This document shows positions 6,685 through 14,438 of a stretch of DNA of 38,271 bases, piece by piece. A program made the position numbers and the translations under genes. Origin of the DNA: Sporosarcina sp. ACRSM (GTDB lineage Bacteria > Bacillota > Bacilli > Bacillales_A > Planococcaceae). The notes below the pieces were generated by a model. It worked only from the letters and a program-made list of their open reading frames with translations. It searched no databases and was not told the DNA's origin. Numbering within the stretch: position 1 is the first letter of the stretch; each line of letters starts with the position of its first letter. The stretch spans positions 1 through 38,271 of the forward strand of contig NZ_JAKRNU010000020.1 in NCBI RefSeq assembly GCF_022346545.1, read 5' to 3'.

Positions 6685-7125
6685 TTGAGTTCAAACGTTG
6701 AATTGCAAAATTTAGATCTAATCGATTTATTGAGTGAACGTCATAGTTTGCTCCGTAAAATTTCTGAGCAGGCTTGGAACAATCAAAGCGATATTTATAT
6801 TTCCAATTCTGAATGGTATATTATGGCCCGCATTTATAAAAAACGACCCACTATTTCATACGTAAACAAAAATGTAGAAATCTCCCGCCAGGCCATCCAT
6901 AAATTCATTAAACAGCTTGAGGCAAAAGGATTAATCGAAATCCATAACGTAGAAAACAACAAGAAAGAGAAATGTGTGCAGTTAACAGCTTTAGGCGAAG
7001 CATGCTATGAAAAAAATGAGGCACTGAAAGCTCAGCTGGAACAGAAAGTCGCGGAAAAAATAGGTGCAGAACAAGTAAAACTGTTGAAGGACTTATTAGC
7101 ACTTGAGTGGGGAATCGAATCATAA
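6685..7125 (+). CDS. MarR-type winged-helix transcriptional regulator
   Basis: A 146-residue DNA-binding protein of the MarR type. A helix-turn-helix is visible (about ISYVNKNVEISRQAIHKFIKQLEAKGL, positions 66-92 of this start), followed by a wing and a C-terminal helical dimerisation region (ALGEACYEKNEALKAQLEQK). MarR proteins usually repress nearby or own genes and respond to small ligands. The start TTG 6685 has GGGGTG 6 bases upstream and fits the promoter; longer frames would begin before the transcription start. Its own and the GGDEF gene's control regions share a palindrome at 6555-6570. Confidence 0.8.
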   Translation: MSSNVELQNLDLIDLLSERHSLLRKISEQAWNNQSDIYISNSEWYIMARIYKKRPTISYVNKNVEISRQAIHKFIKQLEAKGLIEIHNVENNKKEKCVQLTALGEACYEKNEALKAQLEQKVAEKIGAEQVKLLKDLLALEWGIES

Positions 7126-7134
7126 TGCTTAAAT

Positions 7135-7181
7135 AAGCACCTCCTATTCGTCGACGCTGTTGACAAGTAGGAGGTGCTTTT
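7135..7181. terminator. Bidirectional terminator between MarR gene and ABC exporter
   Basis: Stem AAGCACCTCCTA (7135-7146) with TAGGAGGTGCTT (7168-7179) followed by TT and pyrimidines on the plus strand. The convergent ABC gene can use it in reverse. Confidence 0.75.
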
Positions 7182-7233
7182 CCCTAAATATGACGATTAC
7201 TTAAAAACGGATATTATTTTAGCACCATTATCT

Positions 7234-9051
7234 TCAAATCGTAAACTGGCTTTCGTACAGTTCATGATAAAAGCCTTCCTTTTCGAGCAGTTCCTCGTGC
7301 GTACCCGATTCGATCAGTTCTCCATGACGGATGACTATAATGCGATCAGCACTTTCGATTGTTTTTAAACGGTGAGCAATGACGAAACTCGTTCGACCTT
7401 GCAATAACTGATTGAGCCCTTTTTGAATCTCAATTTCTGTTTTTGTATCAACACTCGATGTCGCTTCATCTAAAATCAAGATGTCCGAATCGGCTAAAAT
7501 TGCGCGTGCAATGGCGATTAATTGACGTTGCCCTTGACTTAAACTGGAGCCTCCAGACATGATATGCGTTTTATACTGCTCGGGCAAATGCTTGATAAAT
7601 CCATGTGCGGAAGCCATTTTGGCGGCAGAAACGACTTCTTCATCCGTTGCTTCCAAACGACCGTAACGGATATTTTCCATAATCGTCCCTGAAAATAGAT
7701 AGGTATCTTGAAGGACAATGCCAATTCTTTCGCGTAACTGATCGAGTTCATAATCCTTAATTCTGCGACCATCAATCATAATTTCTCCGGAATCAATATC
7801 ATAAAAGCGCATCAATAGATTGATGATCGTCGTTTTCCCTGAACCAGTCGGTCCTACCAAAGCCACTTTCTCACCCGGTTTGGCATGAAAGCTAATCGAT
7901 TTTAAGATCGGCTTATCGGCCTCATAAGAAAAGTTTACATTGGAAAACTGGACATCCCCTTGAAAAGAATCGATCGCGATCGCATTCTTTTTAGTTTGGA
8001 CATCTGGCGTCTCATCCATAATTTCAAATACCCGCTCTGCACCGGCAATCGCTGACTGGAAAGTATTAAGTAAACTGGACAATTGATTGATCGGTCGGAA
8101 AAACTGACGTGAATACGTAACAAACGCAGCGATAATTCCTACGGTAGCCAATTCGTGCAATGTCAGCAATGCTCCTATTGCAATGATCAGCGTAAGTCCA
8201 AGGTTGTTAATAAAGTTATTGATCGGACCCATAAATCCCGAAACTGTGTCAGCCGCGGTTGCTGACTGTCGCAGCCTTTCATTGACGACATCGAATTTCT
8301 GGAATGTCTTTTCCTCTTGGCTGAAAAGTGAAATCACTTCGTTTCCTGAAATGGCTTCTTCGATAAAACCGTTCAATTCACCTAAATCTCGCTGTCTCTT
8401 GATAAAATTACTACTGCTATACTTAATGATCTTTTTCGTCGTGAAAATAATTAATGGAAGAACAATTAGCGACACGATCGCCAGCATCCAATTCAATAAG
8501 AACATCGCAATCGTAACACCTGACACCATTAAAATAGTGGAAATAATTTGGACGACACTTTGACTCAGCGCATTATTTAAACTTTCAATGTCATTCGTCA
8601 CGCGGCTCATCAAGTCGCCATGCGTACGTTTATCAAAAAATCGCAACGACAATGTCTGAAACTTATCAAATAAATCCTGACGTAACATGCGGATCGTTTG
8701 AAGCGATACACGAACCATCAAAAAGTTATGCAGCCATGTGAGTATGGAAGAAAGAATATAAATAGCGGCTAATAGAAGTAACAGCCGAATGGTCCCGCTG
8801 ATATCCTTAGGGATGATATAATCATCGACAATCTTGCCGATTAAATAAGGCACCAGCAAGCCTAATAAGGTAGACAAGATGACTAACACCATTGAGCTAA
8901 TGATCGCCACTCTCTGTTTACTCATATACGCCCATATCCGCTTAATGGTCCCTTTTCTATCCTTTGCTTTGACGACTGGTCCACCAAATCCTCTTGGACC
9001 ACGCGCACGGGCCACAATATTGACAGCAGGTTGTCCGGAAGCTTTACTCAT
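7234..9051 (-). CDS. Heterodimeric ABC exporter subunit with catalytic site (YfiC-like)
   Basis: One half of a type IV ABC exporter (LmrCD, BmrCD and TM287/288 class), about 605 residues: a six-helix membrane domain (roughly the first 330 residues) then an ATPase domain. Walker A reads GPTGSGKTT, Walker B ILILDEATSSVD with the catalytic Glu, and the switch His is present in IAHRLKTI, but the signature is altered to LSQGQ. Its partner has the complementary changes, as expected of a dimer with one working and one degenerate ATP site. The start ATG 9051-9049 follows AAGGGGG and overlaps the partner's stop by 8 bases, suggesting translational coupling. The substrate, perhaps a drug or lipid, is unknown. 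Confidence 0.9.
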   Translation of the reverse strand: MSKASGQPAVNIVARARGPRGFGGPVVKAKDRKGTIKRIWAYMSKQRVAIISSMVLVILSTLLGLLVPYLIGKIVDDYIIPKDISGTIRLLLLLAAIYILSSILTWLHNFLMVRVSLQTIRMLRQDLFDKFQTLSLRFFDKRTHGDLMSRVTNDIESLNNALSQSVVQIISTILMVSGVTIAMFLLNWMLAIVSLIVLPLIIFTTKKIIKYSSSNFIKRQRDLGELNGFIEEAISGNEVISLFSQEEKTFQKFDVVNERLRQSATAADTVSGFMGPINNFINNLGLTLIIAIGALLTLHELATVGIIAAFVTYSRQFFRPINQLSSLLNTFQSAIAGAERVFEIMDETPDVQTKKNAIAIDSFQGDVQFSNVNFSYEADKPILKSISFHAKPGEKVALVGPTGSGKTTIINLLMRFYDIDSGEIMIDGRRIKDYELDQLRERIGIVLQDTYLFSGTIMENIRYGRLEATDEEVVSAAKMASAHGFIKHLPEQYKTHIMSGGSSLSQGQRQLIAIARAILADSDILILDEATSSVDTKTEIEIQKGLNQLLQGRTSFVIAHRLKTIESADRIIVIRHGELIESGTHEELLEKEGFYHELYESQFTI

Positions 9052-10786
9052 AGGAAAGAACCCCCTTCCCGCGTTGCGTTTCATAGATTTCACGATAAAT
9101 ACCACTCGTTAGTAGCAATTCTTCATGGGTGCCACTTGCTTTAATTCTTCCATCATCCATCACAAGAATTTGATCGGCATCGATAATCGAGGACACTTTC
9201 GAGGAAATGATGAACTTAGTCGTATTTGGATAGCACTGCTTCAACACTTGCTGCACCGAAGCTTCCGATATCGCATCTACGGCAGAAGTCGAGTCATCCA
9301 ATACCAAAATGTTAGGCTGTCGAATAAAAGCACGCGCCATCGATAGACGCTGTTTCTGACCGCCAGATAGATTCGTCGCCCCTTGCATCAGTTCATGCGC
9401 AAACTTCCCATCCAATTTCTCAATAAATTCAGTAGCCACAGCAAAATCAGCCGCTTCCTTCATTTCCTCAAGTCCCGCGTCTTCTTTACCGAAACGCAGA
9501 TTTTCTTCAATCGTCCCTGAAAACAACAGCGCTTTTTGTGGGACAAAACCAATGCTCTTTCGTAATCTTTGAAGCGAATATGTTTTACTATTTAGCCCAT
9601 CAATAAGAATCTCTCCCGAATCGGGGTCATAGAGACGTGGAAGCAATTTGACAAGCGTCGATTTCCCACTGCCCGTCGATCCGATGACACCGATTGTCTC
9701 CCCCGCTTTTGCCTGGAATGAAATGTCTTTTAGCACATGTTCCCCATTTTTACTGTAGCTAAAGTTCACATGCCTAAATTCCACGTCGCCTTGAATTTCT
9801 GGAGAAGAAGCCGCTGAGTCGACTTCCTGAATACTACTTTCCGTATTCAGCACTTGCCCGATTCGATTGGCCGACGTAAACGACCGGGTAATCTGCATGA
9901 GCACATGGCTACTCGTCATTAATCCATGCATAATAATATTCAAGTAATTAATAAAAGCTAAAATGACGCCGACTTGAAGAGTTCCTTCATTTACTTTTAT
10001 CGCTCCCATCCACATCCCGGCAACGACGCCCAGATTGACGACAAAAAGCATAATAGGCATCAATGACAGAATCACTTGCTCAGCAGTCAGATTCCGCTTC
10101 GTCAACGTATCATTCACTTTACGAAACGTTTCTTGCTCATACCCCTGCCGATTAAACGCTTTAATCACCCGGATACCCGCAAATGTTTCTTGAAGCTTTG
10201 TATTCACCGCATCCATCGCTTTCTGTACTTTGGCGAACAGCTTTCCGGATTGAGAAGAAAAATAATAAATAAAGGCCATCAAGATAGGAATCACCACGAC
10301 GAGTACCGGAAACAATTCTCGGGCCGTCAACCAAACAATCACCACAGCGCCGATAAACAACAGCGGTCCACGAACAAAGACGCGCAACGTCATCATTACG
10401 GCTTGCTGAACAGCTGTTACATCATTCGTCAAAATGGTGATTAACTTTCCAGCACTAAACGTATCAACCGTTTCGCTTGAAAACTTTTCCGCTTTTTTGA
10501 ACACATCACGACGTATATCCGCTGCAAAATTGACAGCTGCTTTTGTACTGTAAATCGAACTTCCCGCCCCGCCAATTAAACCGATAAAAGCGGTCACAAT
10601 CATAAATAAGCCCAGCTTTATCACATAGGCATTGTCATTATTCGCGATTCCCACGTCGATCATATGCTGCATGATCGTCGGTTGCAGTAGATCCATTGCC
10701 ACTTCAATACACATTAAAAGCGGACCTAAAATCGCAAAAAGGGTATAAGGCTTAATATATGGAAATAGTTTTTTCAGGGAACTCAT
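9044..10786 (-). CDS. Heterodimeric ABC exporter subunit with degenerate site (YfiB-like)
   Basis: The 580-residue partner of the preceding ABC half. It has six membrane helices and an ATPase domain with Walker A GSTGSGKST and an intact LSGGQ signature, but Walker B reads ILVLDDSTSAVD (catalytic Glu to Asp) and the switch His is a Ser (ISSKVSSII in place of IAHRLSTI). These are the hallmark losses of the degenerate site in LmrCD-type heterodimers. ATG 10786-10784 overlaps the padR stop as ATGA, with GGAGGG just upstream. The order padR, YfiB-like, YfiC-like makes a compact, coupled operon. Confidence 0.92.
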   Translation of the reverse strand: MSSLKKLFPYIKPYTLFAILGPLLMCIEVAMDLLQPTIMQHMIDVGIANNDNAYVIKLGLFMIVTAFIGLIGGAGSSIYSTKAAVNFAADIRRDVFKKAEKFSSETVDTFSAGKLITILTNDVTAVQQAVMMTLRVFVRGPLLFIGAVVIVWLTARELFPVLVVVIPILMAFIYYFSSQSGKLFAKVQKAMDAVNTKLQETFAGIRVIKAFNRQGYEQETFRKVNDTLTKRNLTAEQVILSLMPIMLFVVNLGVVAGMWMGAIKVNEGTLQVGVILAFINYLNIIMHGLMTSSHVLMQITRSFTSANRIGQVLNTESSIQEVDSAASSPEIQGDVEFRHVNFSYSKNGEHVLKDISFQAKAGETIGVIGSTGSGKSTLVKLLPRLYDPDSGEILIDGLNSKTYSLQRLRKSIGFVPQKALLFSGTIEENLRFGKEDAGLEEMKEAADFAVATEFIEKLDGKFAHELMQGATNLSGGQKQRLSMARAFIRQPNILVLDDSTSAVDAISEASVQQVLKQCYPNTTKFIISSKVSSIIDADQILVMDDGRIKASGTHEELLLTSGIYREIYETQRGKGVLSYE

Positions 10787-11256
10787 TGCTTCCCTCCCTC
10801 ATTATCTTTCTTGAGTAATTCAGTCATTTCTTCTATAAACGTAATAAGTTTCCCGGTTTTTTCAGGATCTTTTCTTGCTTGTTTGATCGCCTTTCGCAAT
10901 TCTTCTTCCCAAGCTTCCGTCACAGCCTTTAACTGAATGGCTTCTTTCGAGCTACGCCAAACGAATCGCGCTTTCCATTCACTCCAAAAATCGCCTTCAC
11001 GCCGCTTCACAAACTCTTCCAAGCGTTTCATTCCACTTTCTGTAATGAGATACGCCTTTTTATCGGATGCCGGTTCAAGTGCAATCATTTCCTGCTCCAA
11101 CAACTCTTGAAGCGCCGGGTAAACGGTGCCTGCACTTGCTGAATAGAATCCTCCTGCCCGCTCTTCCAATTCCCTCATGATCCGATAGCCATGCATCGAC
11201 TCTTCCTTGAGTAAATGCAAAATCGCGATTTGTACAAACCCTCTCCGCCTTCTCAT
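10783..11256 (-). CDS. PadR-family transcriptional regulator of the ABC exporter operon
   Basis: A 157-residue PadR protein: a winged helix at the N terminus (QIAILHLLKEESMHGYRIMRELEERAGGFYSASAGTVYPALQELL, with the family's GYxI and GTVYPxL signatures), followed by a helical dimerisation tail. PadR proteins repress nearby efflux genes and release on binding small molecules. It is the first gene of the exporter operon and overlaps the next by 4 bases. A palindrome upstream is the likely autoregulatory site. Confidence 0.92.
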   Translation of the reverse strand: MRRRRGFVQIAILHLLKEESMHGYRIMRELEERAGGFYSASAGTVYPALQELLEQEMIALEPASDKKAYLITESGMKRLEEFVKRREGDFWSEWKARFVWRSSKEAIQLKAVTEAWEEELRKAIKQARKDPEKTGKLITFIEEMTELLKKDNEGGKQ

Positions 11257-11276
11257 CTAAATCCTCTCCCCGCTAT

Positions 11277-11303
11277 ATATATCGATTATATTAAACGATA
11301 TAT
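11277..11303 (-). promoter_or_regulatory. Operator-like inverted repeat over the padR promoter
   Basis: ATATATCG (11277-11284) and CGATATAT (11296-11303) form an 8-bp perfect inverted repeat with an 11-base spacer. Read on the minus strand, a TATAAT-like -10 lies between the arms, so binding would block transcription of the padR-ABC operon. The arms lie 21-48 bases upstream of the padR start. Confidence 0.6.
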
Positions 11304-11329
11304 CGAATGAATGCAATCGTAATGAAAAG

Positions 11330-11367
11330 AGACAAAACCGGCTCACTAGGAGTAGCCGGTTTTGTCT
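11330..11367 (-). terminator. Terminator of the NAD(P)-binding protein gene
   Basis: A 14-bp stem (AGACAAAACCGGCT, 11330-11343, with AGCCGGTTTTGTCT, 11354-11367) with a 10-base loop; CTTTTC follows on the minus strand. Confidence 0.8.
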
Positions 11368-11383
11368 TAGATCCATTATGCAA

Positions 11384-12004
11384 CTAGTAAGCAATACCCA
11401 CTCGTGCTTTCAAGAATTCTGTACTCGTGATCTGTTGATAGGTAAAGTCTGCGGTATCCTCAACGGATATGACCGTTCCGCCTTCCGGCAAAAAATCCCT
11501 TTCAACACGATACGTTCCCGTCAGTTCCCCATCCGGTAAATAGGTAGGGCAGACAATCGTCCAATCACAGTCCGACTGATTAAGTATTTCATACGCTTTA
11601 TGGTGCTCTTCAGCTGCACGTGTGAGCTTACGTTTCGATTCAGCCGACTGATAGCGGAGTACATCTGGTGTTGTTCTGCTTTGTAAGATGCCAGCTGTCC
11701 CGACTGTTAGTATCCGTTTGATGTTTTCTTTTTCCATCGCTTCCAAGATCAACGGCATACTTTCGGACAAAGTCGTTGTCTGGTCTGTATTTAACGTGCT
11801 GATGATGATATCCATCCCGGACATAGCACGTTCAACGTCCTGCTTGTTCAAGACATTCCCTTGAACAATTTGTAAGTTTTCGTCCCTCAAAGTCATTTTT
11901 TCTGGATTCCGAACGAGTGCAGTGACATGATGGCCATCACGCAACGCATGCACAACCACTCGACTCCCAACCCGACCCGTTGCACCTAAAACTAAAATCT
12001 TCAT
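11384..12004 (-). CDS. NAD(P)-binding protein of the atypical SDR / NmrA-like type
   Basis: A 206-residue Rossmann-fold protein. The dinucleotide-binding motif GATGRVGSRVV lies near the N terminus (LVLGATGRVGSRVVVHALRD), with the atypical SDR layout of an NAD(P)-binding protein acting as a reductase, isomerase or sensor (YwnB/NmrA-like). Downstream it carries GTAGILQ and a Tyr-rich C-terminal half, but I see no classical YxxxK catalytic pair in the usual place, so activity is uncertain. ATG 12004-12002 has AAGGAAGG 8 bases upstream. Confidence 0.85.
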   Translation of the reverse strand: MKILVLGATGRVGSRVVVHALRDGHHVTALVRNPEKMTLRDENLQIVQGNVLNKQDVERAMSGMDIIISTLNTDQTTTLSESMPLILEAMEKENIKRILTVGTAGILQSRTTPDVLRYQSAESKRKLTRAAEEHHKAYEILNQSDCDWTIVCPTYLPDGELTGTYRVERDFLPEGGTVISVEDTADFTYQQITSTEFLKARVGIAY

Positions 12005-12118
12005 GAGAAACACCTTCCTTCTACAAACAGTATAGATGATTGGAAGAGCTTATATAAGACGAAGTAGTTTCCGTCAAAGCGATTCGAACAAATAATAAAG
12101 ACATAGATGAAATACAAT

Positions 12119-12154
12119 AAAAAAGGTCGCCCGTTGTTTGCGCATCGAACGACC
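12119..12154 (-). terminator. Terminator-like hairpin with U6 (possible antitoxin or toxin transcript end)
   Basis: On the minus strand GGTCGTTCG pairs with CGGGCGACC (9 bp, two G-U pairs), followed by U6 at 12124-12119. Together with a GATCCCCTTGGAGGGAACC motif further upstream on the minus strand, it resembles the untranslated parts of holin-like toxin loci. Confidence 0.6.
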
Positions 12155-12201
12155 ATTTATAATAAAGTAGGTTCCCTCCAAGGGGATCGGCGTCTTGAAT
12201 G

Positions 12202-12250
12202 AAATAACCCATCCTTGCTGAGTGTTCAACTCAGCTAGGATGGGTTATTT
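12202..12250. terminator. Strong terminator hairpin after the toxin-like ORF
   Basis: A 14-bp stem (AAATAACCCATCCT, 12202-12215, with AGGATGGGTTATTT, 12237-12250), extended by TGCTGAG against CTCAGCT. U runs lie on the lower arm. It starts just after the toxin-like ORF stop codon and can end the whole minus-strand peptide operon. Confidence 0.85.
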
Positions 12251-12253
12251 GTA

Positions 12254-12328
12254 TTAAAATGTAAGCATCGCCCCGATCAACGTCGCGAAAGCTACCGCAA
12301 ACATTAATGCTTCGAGTTCAAGGAGCAT
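12254..12328 (-). CDS. Small holin-like toxin peptide (type I toxin-antitoxin type), probable remnant
   Basis: A 24-residue hydrophobic peptide, MLLELEALMFAVAFATLIGA then MLTF. A leading acidic half and a single membrane-spanning run of the form ALMxxxAFATLI resemble the 'putative holin-like toxin' family, type I toxins that act at the membrane and are silenced by an antisense RNA. A strong hairpin and a second U-tract hairpin follow, as in such loci. The start is only 6 bases after the preceding peptidase stop, and no good ribosome site is visible; a GGAT/ATCC mini-hairpin covers the region. It could be a decayed copy or a chance ORF. Confidence 0.4.
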   Translation of the reverse strand: MLLELEALMFAVAFATLIGAMLTF

Positions 12329-12334
12329 GGATTT

Positions 12335-13405
12335 TTATCCAAAGGGATAAGCGTGAACAATACTCCCCTTCCTCCCTTTCGTTGTCACTGCTTGGGACAA
12401 TGAATTTAATATTGCTTCCTCAGCAACGTCGACGGCACCTTCAAAAAGATCATTCATGACTGGATGATCCTCTCGTAATTGATGTCGTACTTCCATCGAC
12501 TCTTTTGTAAAATGTGCTATTTTATGGGCTGTGGAAAAAGCAATAACAATATCTCCACTGCCATGACTGAAATGGCTGCCTGTTCTGCCTAATCCAATAC
12601 CGCATCTTTTGGCCACTCGCTGAAGCTGTCTACTACTTAATGGTGCATCCGTAGCCAGCACCAATATAATTGAACCATCTGCAGTTTTCGGATAGGATGG
12701 AACATCCTTATTTTTCGGGATGCTGTATTTTGAATGTTGAAAATCCTCTTTTCGTCCAAAATTACTAAGGACCATGCAGCCTACGGTATATGTATTTCCA
12801 CCGCCCTCATCTTTAATAATTCTAGATGAAGAACCGATCCCCCCCTTATAACCGAAACAAATCATTCCTTTACCAGCCCCGATAGCCCCCTCAAGGGCAG
12901 CTTCAGTTGACGCTTCTTTTATCGCTGCTACCGCATGACTCGGTTGAATCGGCAAAGCGCGAATTGAATTTAACCGGCTATCATTACATTCCCCAACAAC
13001 CAAATTGATCGTTCCTGTTGTTTCGCCTATCTCAGGATTTTCCTCCAACATATATTGCAAGGCTCCTTGTGTAACTGCAGGTACTGCAAAGGTATTCGTG
13101 AGCATGATAGGGGACTCAATCAAACCTAGTTCATTCACCTGTACAAGACCGGTTGTTTTACCGAAGCCATTTAAAACATAACTTGCACCCACTACTTTAT
13201 ACTTAAATAAGTTTTCACCATGTGGTAGGATAGCCGTTACCCCAGTACATGCATATTCGCCATCACCGTCATCTAACGGATGATCAAGTGTCACATGTCC
13301 GACCTTCACTCCCATTACATCGGTAATGCAATTCTTCTCACCAACTGGTAGACGACCAATCAAAATTCCTTTATCTCTAACTTTTCCTAGTACATATTGC
13401 GTCAA
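12335..13405 (-). CDS. P1/S58-family aminopeptidase (DmpA/BapA type, D-esterase or beta-aminopeptidase)
   Basis: A 356-residue self-processing N-terminal nucleophile hydrolase. The family signature ITDVMGVKVGHVTL is at residues 27-40, and the autocleavage motif GGIGSSSR places the cut at Gly191-Ser192, freeing the Ser as nucleophile. Members (DmpA of Ochrobactrum, BapA) release N-terminal D- or L-amino acids or beta-amino acids from small peptides. It starts at TTG 13405-13403 with GGGGTG 7 bases upstream; no nearby in-frame ATG is better placed. It is the last gene of the peptide-uptake cluster and sits next to DppA and Dat, fitting a role in D- or beta-peptide use. Confidence 0.92.
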   Translation of the reverse strand: MTQYVLGKVRDKGILIGRLPVGEKNCITDVMGVKVGHVTLDHPLDDGDGEYACTGVTAILPHGENLFKYKVVGASYVLNGFGKTTGLVQVNELGLIESPIMLTNTFAVPAVTQGALQYMLEENPEIGETTGTINLVVGECNDSRLNSIRALPIQPSHAVAAIKEASTEAALEGAIGAGKGMICFGYKGGIGSSSRIIKDEGGGNTYTVGCMVLSNFGRKEDFQHSKYSIPKNKDVPSYPKTADGSIILVLATDAPLSSRQLQRVAKRCGIGLGRTGSHFSHGSGDIVIAFSTAHKIAHFTKESMEVRHQLREDHPVMNDLFEGAVDVAEEAILNSLSQAVTTKGRKGSIVHAYPFG

Positions 13406-13465
13406 AATTATTCACCCCAAAGATTTTAATAACAGTTGCATTGTAAGAAACATCTTTACATTCTC

Positions 13466-14284
13466 TTATGAAACAGACCCGGCCATCATAATGGCACTTC
13501 GAATCATTCGATAACTATCTAACATGTCATTCATAACGAATGAAATCGTAAGCGGCCCTTCCCTTTTCACAATCGGTAAAATTTCAACTGCATCAGCTAA
13601 TCCAGTATTTAAAAACTCCATTTTCACAAGGAACGGTGGATCCATTGTAAAAGGGATAATATCTTCGTGATTCTCGAGCGCTTTTTGGGTACCTTCTTTA
13701 ATGAGTTCCCTCGCTACCATAGGATGTACATTAAGAGCTGTCGTACGATTTATCGTTTTCTTCACTTCAGCATGATGAATATTCGGTACACATTTCTCCG
13801 CTTCAATGGCCACTAAATCACATCCGGAAACAAAGATAACAGGAATATTGAAATAACCGGCAACAAGTGCATTTAACCCAAATTCTCCAAGTTCCATACC
13901 ATTTATTTCAATTGATTTTACAACCCGGCCATTGAACGTATGGTTAAGGATTCCATCCGACCCCATTTTTGTGTGATAGCCTATAAAAATTGCTGCGTCG
14001 AAATCTGAACTGATCCCTTCCATCATCGCTAATTTCTTTGGGGAACCTAGAATAAGCTCTGCCTGCATATGCAATTTTTCATGATAGATATTTCGCATCG
14101 TTCCATGAGAATCATTGACTACGATTCGCCCGGCTCCTGCTTCCAATGCCCCCATAATGCATGCGTTAACCTCTTCCGTCATGAGCATCCTTGCGTGATC
14201 ATGTTCTTTTCCATCCCGTGCTGTATGTTCACCATGAACAATTCCCGAAACCCCTTCAATATCTGCTGAAATAAAAATATTCAT
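13466..14284 (-). CDS. dppA: M55 D-aminopeptidase (DppA)
   Basis: A 272-residue zinc D-aminopeptidase that trims D-amino acids from peptides, as Bacillus subtilis DppA does for D-Ala-D-Ala and D-Ala-Gly-Gly. Counting from this start, the metal and catalytic residues sit where expected: Asp8 and Glu10 in ISADIEG, His60 in NDSHG, His104 in GYHT, His115 in LNHTF and Glu134 in MELGEFG. The ATG 14284-14282 follows GAGGTG by 5 bases; an in-frame extension to 14374 lacks a ribosome site and crosses a terminator. It sits after dat and before the P1 peptidase. A terminator-like hairpin upstream suggests lowered or separate expression. Confidence 0.93.
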   Translation of the reverse strand: MNIFISADIEGVSGIVHGEHTARDGKEHDHARMLMTEEVNACIMGALEAGAGRIVVNDSHGTMRNIYHEKLHMQAELILGSPKKLAMMEGISSDFDAAIFIGYHTKMGSDGILNHTFNGRVVKSIEINGMELGEFGLNALVAGYFNIPVIFVSGCDLVAIEAEKCVPNIHHAEVKKTINRTTALNVHPMVARELIKEGTQKALENHEDIIPFTMDPPFLVKMEFLNTGLADAVEILPIVKREGPLTISFVMNDMLDSYRMIRSAIMMAGSVS

Positions 14285-14331
14285 AACTGCACCTCGAAAT
14301 AATTTATTTTTCCACATATCTAAATCACAAA

Positions 14332-14394
14332 AACTCCTACTAATTCGGATTGCCGGATACTGAATTCCGCCCAAATCCTCAATTAGAAGGAGTT
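14332..14394 (-). terminator. Intra-cluster terminator between dat and dppA
   Basis: AACTCCTTCTAATT (14394-14381) pairs with AATTAGTAGGAGTT (14345-14332) with one mismatch and a partly paired loop, then UUU on the minus strand. Transcripts from dat would be thinned before dppA. A weak promoter (TTGTGA, 17 bases, TAAATT) may follow it. Confidence 0.65.
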
Positions 14395-14438
14395 ATTCAT
14401 GGATGAGGAGTACAGAAAATCCCACTTCCGTTTTTTAC

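Noticed and set aside
12021..12212. 63-codon minus-strand ORF upstream of the NAD(P)-binding gene
   Set aside because: It runs through both terminator-like hairpins of the toxin locus and has no ribosome site or family resemblance.
14285..14374. 30-codon N-terminal extension of DppA
   Set aside because: No ribosome site, and metal residues D8 and E10 number correctly only from 14284.
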